In this document: piece by piece, positions 34,270-41,533 of the stretch
Numbering within the stretch: the stretch's first letter is position 1
How the letters are laid out: every line of letters begins with the position of its first letter
Source: Bacteroidaceae bacterium
GTDB lineage: Bacteria; Bacteroidota; Bacteroidia; Bacteroidales; Bacteroidaceae
NCBI GenBank assembly: GCA_017617235.1
Contig: JAFZWQ010000041.1
Span: 1-64,000, forward strand
Direction: 5' to 3'
Length of the DNA stretch: 64,000 bases
Position numbers and translations under genes: made by a program
Notes under the pieces: model-generated
What the model was told of the DNA's origin: nothing
What the model saw: only the letters and a program-made list of their open reading frames with translations
Database searches by the model: none

Positions 34270-37200
34270 ATGGAGCCTCGATTCTTACTATTTAAAGCAT
34301 CAGCAGGCAGCGGAAAAACCTATAATCTGGCCATTCAGTACATCGCGCTGCTACTCGCCAAAGGCGAACACGAATTTCGACACACGTTGGCAGTCACCTT
34401 CACCAACAAGGCAACTGCCGAAATGAAAGACCGCATCCTTCAGTTCCTCTACGACATGTGGAAAGGAATGCCCAAAAGCGAGGAGAAGGTTGCGGACACC
34501 CAAAAAGTGCTGGAAAAATTGCATCAGAAGAAGATGACGGACGAGGAAGTTCGTCAGCATTGCCACTATGCTCTCAGCGCCATCTTACACGACTACAGCA
34601 GATTCTACGTTTCCACTATCGATGCTTTCTTCCAAGGGGTGCTTCGCAGCATGGCACACGAGCTGGGACTAACCGCCCGACTGCAAGTCGATATTGACGA
34701 CAAGACCATCATCGAGTTGGCTGTCGAGAACCTGATCGACGACCTACGGAACGACAATCGCGATGTATTGCCCTGGCTCAGCAGTTACATCGAACAGCAA
34801 ATGATGGAGAACAAGCCATGGGATGTGCGGCAAGAATTGAAAAAGATGGCTCGAATGCTCTTCCAAGAGGAATACCTGAAGCGTTCACTTAACGACGAGA
34901 ACCGACCTTTTAACATTGAAAATATCGGACATTTTCGCAAATTGTTACAATCCGAACGAGAGAACCTCATCATCCCCGTTCAGCGCGAAGCCGACAAATT
35001 CGAAGACATCTTGCACAACACGGGAGGCGACTACGAGGAGCTCCTTAATTACAGTTCCGACATTCAACACTATGTTAGCTACATGAAGGCGGGTAATATG
35101 GAGGCGAGTTACGGGAAGCGACTACAAGATTTGACAGCCGATTCTGTTAAGATGCTGAAGGCCCCGTTGCGCAAGGACACATCGCTCCACCCCATTGCCC
35201 AGCAATTGGCAGCACAGCTCAACATCATCCACCAGCAACAAGAACTGGCCGCACGACGCATCGGCAGCATCGACCTGGCTCTGGCCAACCTGACACCCAT
35301 GGGACTGTTTGGAGCCATAGACAACGAGATTAGCCGTTTGTCGAACGAGCGCAACCGTTTCATGCTGGCCCACACCCCTATCATGCTACGTCGGATGATT
35401 CAGGGCGAGGATGCCTCGTTCGTATTCGAGCGAATCGGCACTCAGTACAACAACATCATGATTGACGAATTCCAGGATACCAGCCGCCTGCAATGGGAGA
35501 ATTTCCGCACCCTGCTCATCGACAATCTGGCTTCTGGCGGGTTCAGCATGATTGTGGGCGACATCAAGCAAAGTATCTATCGTTGGCGCAATGGCGACTG
35601 GCACATCCTTCACGAACTGGACTTGCACGGACACAACGGCATACCCGTTATCCACAATCCGCTGGACAAGAACTTCCGGAGTTTGGGAAACATCGTCAAC
35701 TTCAACAACTGGCTGTTCCCCCTAGCCGCGAAGGCGCTGGACAAGCTCGCCGGAGAGGAGAGCCATCACCTATCGGACCTTTATTCCGACAAAGGGCAAA
35801 TCGTCACTAAAGATAAGGACAGCGGGTACGTGCGTATACAAATCTGTCACAGCACGGAAAAAGCCGTTGCAGCGGCCTGGGAGGAAAACATGCTGGCCGA
35901 CCTTTGTCAGCAAGTAGAGCTACTGAAGGCAGGCGGAGTTGCATACAAGGATATGACCATTCTGCTGCGAAAGAACCGCTATATCCAACCCACCATTGCC
36001 TATTTTGCCGAACATCTGCCCCATGTGCGCTTGGTCAGCAATGAGGCCTTCCTGCTGGGTTCTTCCATCGCCGTAAAGATGATTGTATGTGCCCTGCAAG
36101 TTGTTGACGATATCGAACGCGACCCTGTGGCACTATACTATCTGGCCGACCAATATCGCCAACACGTCTGCAAACAAACAGGCATAATCCCTGCCGGCAT
36201 CCAAGAAGACTACCTGAAGCTATTGCCCGACAGCTTTACGGAAAACCTCAACGAACTGCGCTGTCTGCCACTCTACGAGTTATGTGAAAAGATTTACCGC
36301 TTACTCGACCTCGACAAAATTGCCGACAGGCAGGATGCATTCCTGTTCACCTTCTTCGACGAACTGTCTGCCTATCTGCGCGAGAATCCGTCAGACATTC
36401 CTACCTTCATTCAATATTGGAACGAAAAGATGCAGACAACGCCCATCCCCAACGGCGAGGTCGATGGCATACGCATCTACACCATCCACAAGTCGAAAGG
36501 GTTGGCCTTCCACACGGTGCTGATGCCCTATGCCGACTGGGACATCGAAAGGGATATGGCAAGCGACCTGTATTGGTGCAAGCCACATGAAGCGCCCCTC
36601 AACGAGATGGGGTCGTTGCCCATCCGATTCACGTCAAAGAAAATCAAGGGAACGGCCTTCGAGCAAAACTACAAGGACGAACACATCAACAGACGGGCCG
36701 ATGAACTGAACACCCTGTACGTCGCCTTCACCCGTGCCAAGGAAAACCTGCTGGTATGGGGATTGAGCAAGAGCAATATGGATTGCGAGAAGCAAGACGA
36801 GAACATTGCCGACCTGCTCTACAAAATACTGAAAGGTGAGGCCCCCGCCGAGGAAGAACTTTTCACCTACGAACCCTATGGGGCCTATAAGGCCCATGAG
36901 CCACATGAGGCCCATGAAGCCAATGAGCCCTATAAGCAAGTAACCATGTGCTCCTACGAGGGCAACCTGCAATTCCGCCAAAGCGGACAGGCTACGGAGT
37001 TCATCAAACAGGCAGGCGAGGAGGCCATCGACACCCAGACACTTTCCTACATCGAACAGGGCAAACTGCTGCACTATGTTTTCAGTCAGATAGAGACTGC
37101 ACAGGACATAGAACGCATTACCAACCAATTTGCCCAACAAGGGATATTGCAGTCAGCCAAACAACTGCAGCAGGTCCGCGACCTGGCCGCTCGCGGTCTT

Positions 37201-37521
37201 CGCAACACACGGGTTCAGGATTGGTTCTCGGGCCGCTACCAGCTATTCAATGAGTGCAACATCCTCATACCCGACCCCGAAAACCCAGGAAAGCTGCTGA
37301 AGAAACGCCCCGACCGTGTAATGATGTCCGAAGAAAGAATCATCGTGGTGGACTTCAAGTTCGGAAAGCCCAACGAGGATTACCACGAACAAGTGAGAGA
37401 ATACATGCGGATTCTGCAGAGCATGTATCCCACCAAGCAGGTCGAAGGTTGGCTGTGGTATGTCTATAGTAATAAGATAGAGGCGACCCCTCCCCCAACC
37501 CCTCCCGAGGGCGGGGGGTGA
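34270..37521 (+). CDS. addA: AddA/UvrD-type helicase-nuclease
   Basis: The 1083-residue protein is a superfamily 1A helicase with a C-terminal nuclease, as in AddAB double-strand break repair. Motifs: Walker A ASAGSGKT at 10-17, motif Ia VTFTNKAT, Walker B IMIDEFQDTS at about 396-405, GDIKQSIYRWR (motif III), IYTIHKSKGLAF (V) and LYVAFTRAKENL (VI). A RecB-like nuclease core is at about 1010-1045 with VVDFKFGKPNEDYHEQV. The start cannot be further downstream because Walker A begins at residue 10. Residues about 868-889 (AYKAHEPHEAHEANEPYK) come from a CATGAGGC-type repeat, and the last 11 residues (TPPPTPPEGGG region) from half of a REP-like pair that also supplies the stop. It is followed by addB-like after 49 bp. 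Confidence 0.92.
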   Translation: MEPRFLLFKASAGSGKTYNLAIQYIALLLAKGEHEFRHTLAVTFTNKATAEMKDRILQFLYDMWKGMPKSEEKVADTQKVLEKLHQKKMTDEEVRQHCHYALSAILHDYSRFYVSTIDAFFQGVLRSMAHELGLTARLQVDIDDKTIIELAVENLIDDLRNDNRDVLPWLSSYIEQQMMENKPWDVRQELKKMARMLFQEEYLKRSLNDENRPFNIENIGHFRKLLQSERENLIIPVQREADKFEDILHNTGGDYEELLNYSSDIQHYVSYMKAGNMEASYGKRLQDLTADSVKMLKAPLRKDTSLHPIAQQLAAQLNIIHQQQELAARRIGSIDLALANLTPMGLFGAIDNEISRLSNERNRFMLAHTPIMLRRMIQGEDASFVFERIGTQYNNIMIDEFQDTSRLQWENFRTLLIDNLASGGFSMIVGDIKQSIYRWRNGDWHILHELDLHGHNGIPVIHNPLDKNFRSLGNIVNFNNWLFPLAAKALDKLAGEESHHLSDLYSDKGQIVTKDKDSGYVRIQICHSTEKAVAAAWEENMLADLCQQVELLKAGGVAYKDMTILLRKNRYIQPTIAYFAEHLPHVRLVSNEAFLLGSSIAVKMIVCALQVVDDIERDPVALYYLADQYRQHVCKQTGIIPAGIQEDYLKLLPDSFTENLNELRCLPLYELCEKIYRLLDLDKIADRQDAFLFTFFDELSAYLRENPSDIPTFIQYWNEKMQTTPIPNGEVDGIRIYTIHKSKGLAFHTVLMPYADWDIERDMASDLYWCKPHEAPLNEMGSLPIRFTSKKIKGTAFEQNYKDEHINRRADELNTLYVAFTRAKENLLVWGLSKSNMDCEKQDENIADLLYKILKGEAPAEEELFTYEPYGAYKAHEPHEAHEANEPYKQVTMCSYEGNLQFRQSGQATEFIKQAGEEAIDTQTLSYIEQGKLLHYVFSQIETAQDIERITNQFAQQGILQSAKQLQQVRDLAARGLRNTRVQDWFSGRYQLFNECNILIPDPENPGKLLKKRPDRVMMSEERIIVVDFKFGKPNEDYHEQVREYMRILQSMYPTKQVEGWLWYVYSNKIEATPPPTPPEGGG
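36871..36935 (+). repeat. CATGAGGC-type direct repeat inside addA
   Basis: Units such as GGCCCATGAG, CCACATGAGG, CCCATGAAGCC and AATGAGCCC repeat about every 10-12 bp, translated as AHEPHEAHEANEP. They lie between helicase motif VI and the nuclease domain, where a flexible linker is tolerated. Confidence 0.6.
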
Positions 37522-37632
37522 TTAGGTTAATGGCTTAGAGGCTTAGTAGGTTAGTAGATTATAGAGAGATATGAACATAAGAAAAGCGGATAATGATAAC
37601 GCCCTCCCCTCGGGGAGGGATAGGGGTAGGGG
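37487..37632. repeat. REPIN-like inverted pair 3 (between addA and addB)
   Basis: The left unit (37487-37518) encodes the last residues of AddA; the right unit (37602-37632) encodes AddB residues 11-21 (ALPSGRDRGRG). The units face each other across 83 bp that contain the AddB start codon. Confidence 0.75.
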
Positions 37633-40417
37633 TCATCAGTTCCTATATTATGTAGCCCAGGACCTGATTGGGCGATATGGCAACAACCTGTCGGGTGTAA
37701 CGATTGTCTTTCCAGGCAAGCGTGCCCAGTTGTACATGAACTCATTCCTGTCGCACATTGCACAGGGCCCCGTTTGGGCACCACGTTTCAAGACCATCGA
37801 CGAACTGTTCCAGCAATTCTCACCCCTCACGCCCAGCGACAACATCCTGAATGTGTGCCGCCTCTATCGGATATATGCCGAATTGGCCCCCAATCCCGAA
37901 CCGCTGGACACGTTCTACAGTTGGGGCGAAATACTGATGAATGACTTTGGCGACATCGACAAACATCTGGTGGATGCCAACAAACTGTTTGCAAACACAG
38001 CCGACCTGTTGGCAATGGACCGGGTGGACTACCTCAATGACAAACAAATCGAGGCGCTACACGACTTCTTCACCGACTTCGACCCAGAGAAACAGACCAA
38101 ACTGAAACAGCGCTTCATGGAGATGTGGCAGCTGATGCCCGAAATGTATCGCAGACTGAAGGAAGACCTGCGCCGCGACGGCCTGATGTATAAGGGTGCG
38201 CTCTACCGCGAAGTGGCAGAGCACCTCCCCCTACCCCCTCCCAAGGAGGGGACACGTCCTATTGAAGTAGAAAACATGGCGGCTCATGCCCCCTCCCTCG
38301 GAGGGGGACGGGGGAGGTTCTGTTTCGTGGGCTTCAATGTGCTGGACGAGGTCGAGGAATGCCTGTTCCAAGCCCTGAACGAATCGGGACAGGCGCTCTT
38401 CTATTGGGACTACGATGTGTATTATGCAGCCAAGAACAGCACGCACGAGGCCGGACAGTTCCTGCGTCACAACCTGGAACAATTCCCCTGTGCCCTGCCC
38501 GACGATATTTACGACAACCTCATCGACCCCAACAAGCAAATCCATATCTTTTCGGCCAGCACCGACAATGCCCAGGTGCGCTACCTGGCCCAGTGGGTGC
38601 AGGAAAGGCCGGAAACAGGAACAGCCGTTGTGCTGTGCGACGAAGCGCTGATGCGCCCTGCCCTGCACGCCCTGCCCGATGACACGAAGGTGAACATCAC
38701 CATGGGCTACCCACTCACGGACACAGCCATCTACGGCTATTTCTCAAGCCTTATCGACCTGCAGGTGAATGGGTTCAACGCCGACCTCAATCGTTTCCTG
38801 GCGACAGCCCAGGAGCGTGTCGAGAAGAATGCTTTCTTCGCCACCTTCCCACAGGAGCAGCTACCCCTGCAACACCAAACCGATACACTCGCCCTTGTCG
38901 ACTGGCTGCTGGCCGCAACGGAGGCCCTGGGCAAATCGCTCTCCGAAACAGAGGCACCCTCGCCCTACGACCAGTTGTATGCCGAAAGTGCGTTCCAACT
39001 GTACAAGATTCTGGGACAGTTCCGATGGCTCATCACAGAAGGCACCCTCCAGGTCAGCCTCATCACCCTGCGCCGCCTCATCCGCCAGGCGTTGCAGTCG
39101 GCCAGCATCCCCTTCCATGGCGAGATGGACGAAGGCATTCAGGTAATGGGTCTCCTGGAAGCGCGCAATCTGGACTTCACTCACCTGATTATGCTATCTG
39201 TAGGCGAAGGTGTCATCCCCAGACGTTCCACCGACGTTTCCCTCATACCTTATATACTTCGTGCCCATTTCGGACTCGACACCGTCGAGCGTCAGGATTC
39301 CGTATATGCCTATTCCTTCTACCGTCTGTTGCAGCGGGCCCAGGACATCACCTTGGTGTACAACGAGAACAGCAGCGGAGCCACGCAACGCGAACAGAGC
39401 CGTTTCCTGCGCCAGCTCGTCATCGAGACCAACCTCAACATCGAACAGGCAAAACTGGATGCACCTTTCTCCCTGCCACCACAGGAGCCCATCTCCATCG
39501 AGAAGGATGAACACATCATGGACATCCTCTATCAAAAGCGCAGCCTTTCGCCCACGGCCATCAACCAATACATCGACTGCCGGCTGAAATTCTATTTCCA
39601 GTATGTGGCCCAGTTGCGCATGCCCTATCGGCCGCAGGACGGCATCGATGCACCCACCTTCGGCACCCTGTTCCACGACACCTGCGAAAAATTCTATCGC
39701 CAGTTGCGCGAAAAGACGGGACGCAAACAGGTGCTGTGCTCCGACCTCGAGCCCTTTGTGCAGACACCCGCGCTGCTCGCGCCCTACCTCGACGAGGCAT
39801 TTGGCGAAATCCCCAGCGCCACGGGCGTAAACATGATTATCCGCAATGTCATCACCCACATGGTGCTCCAGTTACTGCAATGGGATATGGCACACACGCC
39901 CTTCACCATCTATGACTTGGAAATCGACGCATACACCCCGCTAACCTTCAAATCCGCTGGTCGGGAAATCAGGCTGTCCGTGGGCGGACGCATCGACCGC
40001 ATGGACATCATGCCCATCGACGGGCGCCCCACCCTGCGCGTCGTCGACTATAAGACAGGAAAGTCGAAAGGTAACCTGGCAGGCATCGAGGCCATTTTCG
40101 ACAGTGCTTCGTCCGGCCCCCATGGCTACTACCTGCAAACCTTCCTCTATTCGCTCATCATGAGTCGCAAACAGGAACTGCCCGTCAGCCCGTGCCTCTT
40201 CTATGCCCTCGCGGCTACAGATGCCCAAGGCTACGACCCCACCCTGAAGTTTGGGAAAGACGCCATTACCAACATATCGGAATATGCCGAGGCCTATTGG
40301 GAGGGACTAAGCCGTGTGCTGACGGAAATCTTTAACCCTGCCATTCCGTTTACCCAACAGACAGAAGACCAGAAACGCTGTCAATATTGCGACTTTGCCC
40401 GGCTGTGTGGAAAATAG
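37571..40417 (+). CDS. addB: AddB-like helicase-nuclease subunit
   Basis: The 948-residue protein has an N-terminal inactive-helicase-like part (VTIVFPGKRAQLYMNSFL at about 40-57), a HLIMLSVGEGVIPR block at about 535-550, and a C-terminal PD-(D/E)XK nuclease with LRVVDYKTGKSKG. Cysteines fit the AddB iron-sulphur staple: one in YIDCRLKFYFQ at about 675 and three in KRCQYCDFARLC at the end. Together with AddA it would process DNA ends for recombination. Residues 11-21 and about 218-250 are encoded by two REP-like inverted pairs (SLGGGRGRF and PLPPPKEG segments). The stop is followed by a short stem-loop at 40418. Confidence 0.9.
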   Translation: MNIRKADNDNALPSGRDRGRGHQFLYYVAQDLIGRYGNNLSGVTIVFPGKRAQLYMNSFLSHIAQGPVWAPRFKTIDELFQQFSPLTPSDNILNVCRLYRIYAELAPNPEPLDTFYSWGEILMNDFGDIDKHLVDANKLFANTADLLAMDRVDYLNDKQIEALHDFFTDFDPEKQTKLKQRFMEMWQLMPEMYRRLKEDLRRDGLMYKGALYREVAEHLPLPPPKEGTRPIEVENMAAHAPSLGGGRGRFCFVGFNVLDEVEECLFQALNESGQALFYWDYDVYYAAKNSTHEAGQFLRHNLEQFPCALPDDIYDNLIDPNKQIHIFSASTDNAQVRYLAQWVQERPETGTAVVLCDEALMRPALHALPDDTKVNITMGYPLTDTAIYGYFSSLIDLQVNGFNADLNRFLATAQERVEKNAFFATFPQEQLPLQHQTDTLALVDWLLAATEALGKSLSETEAPSPYDQLYAESAFQLYKILGQFRWLITEGTLQVSLITLRRLIRQALQSASIPFHGEMDEGIQVMGLLEARNLDFTHLIMLSVGEGVIPRRSTDVSLIPYILRAHFGLDTVERQDSVYAYSFYRLLQRAQDITLVYNENSSGATQREQSRFLRQLVIETNLNIEQAKLDAPFSLPPQEPISIEKDEHIMDILYQKRSLSPTAINQYIDCRLKFYFQYVAQLRMPYRPQDGIDAPTFGTLFHDTCEKFYRQLREKTGRKQVLCSDLEPFVQTPALLAPYLDEAFGEIPSATGVNMIIRNVITHMVLQLLQWDMAHTPFTIYDLEIDAYTPLTFKSAGREIRLSVGGRIDRMDIMPIDGRPTLRVVDYKTGKSKGNLAGIEAIFDSASSGPHGYYLQTFLYSLIMSRKQELPVSPCLFYALAATDAQGYDPTLKFGKDAITNISEYAEAYWEGLSRVLTEIFNPAIPFTQQTEDQKRCQYCDFARLCGK
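38223..38318. repeat. REPIN-like inverted pair 4 (inside addB)
   Basis: The left unit is at 38223-38251 and the right unit at 38289-38318, in opposite orientation with a 37-bp spacer. All 96 bp are translated in frame (32 residues), between REVAEHL and CFVGFNVLDEVEE, which are normally adjacent strands. Confidence 0.75.
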
Positions 40418-40440
40418 TACCTTTGACTGCGTCGAAGGTA
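40418..40440 (+). terminator. Stem-loop directly after addB
   Basis: TACCTTTGA (40418-40426) pairs with TCGAAGGTA (40432-40440) with one G-T pair, starting at the base after the stop codon. There is no T-run, so termination is uncertain. The left arm also reads as a TACCTTTG box. Confidence 0.35.
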
Positions 40441-40453
40441 GGAGGCATCTCGG

Positions 40454-40588
40454 CAATATCTAATATATGAAGAGAACAGCTATGCTGTCTGGTCTTATCG
40501 GCCCTGATGCCGCCATGCATAAAATTAATCATGCAAGCACGTTATTTTCATGCATGACGACATTTATCTCTTCATATATTTGGTATTG
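40454..40588. repeat. 135-bp inverted-repeat element upstream of tRNA-Arg
   Basis: Arms at 40454-40475 and 40567-40588 match at 20 of 22 positions, with a perfect 13-bp inner part (ATATATGAAGAGA). Inside are ACAGC/GCTGT (40476-40488), CGGC/GCCG (about 40499-40513) and an imperfect CATGCATAAAAT / ATTTTCATGCATG arm pair (about 40514-40556). It codes for no protein. It could be a miniature inverted-repeat element or a structured RNA; I see no clear target-site duplication. Confidence 0.65.
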
Positions 40589-40610
40589 CGCTCGATTTTC
40601 ACTACCTTTG
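40579..40610 (+). promoter_or_regulatory. Promoter of tRNA-Arg
   Basis: TTTG (40579-40582), 20 bp, TACCTTTG (40603-40610) is a full consensus promoter; the tRNA begins 16 bp downstream. The -33 box lies in the right arm of the inverted-repeat element. Confidence 0.7.
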
Positions 40611-40626
40611 CAGCCGATTTAAGGCT

Positions 40627-40701
40627 GGTTCGGTAGCTCAGTTGGATTAGAGCAGCAGCCTTCTAAGCTGCGGGTCATGGGTTCGAGCCCCATCCGAATC
40701 A
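40627..40701 (+). tRNA. tRNA-Arg (anticodon TCT)
   Basis: A full cloverleaf is visible: acceptor GGTTCGG/CCGAATC with one G-T pair, D-arm GCTC/GAGC, anticodon stem GCAGC/GCTGC with loop CTTCTAA (anticodon TCT, reads AGA), and T-arm ATGGG-TTCGAGC-CCCAT. Discriminator A; the 3' CCA is not encoded, so the nearby cca gene product would be needed. Confidence 0.95.
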
Positions 40702-40703
40702 CA

Positions 40704-40732
40704 AAAACCTCCCCACATCAGGGAGGTTTTTT
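40704..40732 (+). terminator. Terminator after tRNA-Arg, probably bidirectional
   Basis: AAAACCTCCC (40704-40713) pairs with GGGAGGTTTT (40721-40730) and a T-run follows. Because A-runs flank the left side, it could also end the convergent DUF1080 transcript. Confidence 0.85.
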
Positions 40733-40770
40733 CGTGAATATGCGGCTCTCACCCTATGCCCCATCCGTTC

Positions 40771-41412
40771 TTACAAAAGTTTCAGCTGGAAGTTACGCCA
40801 GAGGACTTTGATGTCGTTCCCATCGTGGATTTGCAGCATCAGTTGCCCAGACACCTTGCCAATGAGTTCATCCTCCAGGTCAGCCATGGGAACACCATTC
40901 AACCAGGTCTGAACATGATTGCCCTGAACACGCAGGCGCAACTTGTTCCATTCACCCACCTTCAGCACCACCTCCTTCTCGTCGGGAATCTGCTGCAGCC
41001 AGCCACGTCCGTAGGACTCGTAGATGCCACCTGTATCATTACCCTTTGGGGCAACTTCGCACTGCCATCCATGCACCTTGTTGAACCCCTCGATGTAGGA
41101 ATGGAAAAAGAGTCCGCTGTTGCCGTTTCTCTCCTGCTTGAACTCCACAGTAAGGTCGAAATCCTTGTAGTCCTTAGTCGTACAGAGATAGCCGTACTGC
41201 TTGTTGTCGCCATTCTGGATAACCAGATTACCCTCCTTGTCCACACTCCATTTGCCATCGCCACGAGGTTCCCATCCCGTCAGGTCCTTACCATTGAAAA
41301 GGCTCACCTTTTCCCCACTCTTTCCCAGGGCATTTTCCTTCGTCTTACACGAGACAAGCGTCACTCCCACCAAGGCCATTACAGCCACGAACAGAAATCT
41401 TGTATTCTTCAT
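40771..41412 (-). CDS. DUF1080 (3-keto-disaccharide hydrolase-like) lipoprotein
   Basis: The 213-residue product starts at the ATG at 41412 (MKNTRFLFV); the open frame extends to 41619 but those residues precede a promoter and are not signal-like. The lipobox is LVSC with Cys22. The mature protein matches DUF1080, a concanavalin-like beta-sandwich: SLFNGKDLTGWEPR, FDLTVEFKQERNGNSGLFFHS, WQCEVAPKGNDTGGIYE and LMLQIHDGNDIKVLWRNFQLK. Family members hydrolyse 3-keto-glycosides or bind glycans at the surface. The promoter is at 41459-41466, so it is transcribed on its own. Confidence 0.88.
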   Translation of the reverse strand: MKNTRFLFVAVMALVGVTLVSCKTKENALGKSGEKVSLFNGKDLTGWEPRGDGKWSVDKEGNLVIQNGDNKQYGYLCTTKDYKDFDLTVEFKQERNGNSGLFFHSYIEGFNKVHGWQCEVAPKGNDTGGIYESYGRGWLQQIPDEKEVVLKVGEWNKLRLRVQGNHVQTWLNGVPMADLEDELIGKVSGQLMLQIHDGNDIKVLWRNFQLKLL

Positions 41413-41458
41413 CTTTTCCCAATTATATTGTATACAGTTTCTCCGATTTTCCACACCA

Positions 41459-41466
41459 CAAATATA
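41459..41466 (-). promoter_or_regulatory. Promoter -7 box of the DUF1080 gene
   Basis: The minus strand reads TATATTTG, 46 bp before the start. Confidence 0.55.
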
Positions 41467-41485
41467 GTGAATATTTTCCAAATCA

Positions 41486-41533
41486 CCCAACCCCTCGCCG
41501 CGGAAAACTGTAAACTGTTTTTTTCGCGGGGGG
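41486..41533 (-). terminator. Long stem-loop after the GH43-like gene
   Basis: On the plus strand AACCCC..CCGCGGAAAAC and GTTTTTTTCGCGG..GGGGTT can pair around a short loop. It starts immediately after the stop codon. Confidence 0.5.

Noticed and set aside
36871-36935. CRISPR-like spacing in the CATGAGGC repeat
   Set aside because: Units are 10-12 bp direct repeats without spacers and are translated; no cas genes are present.
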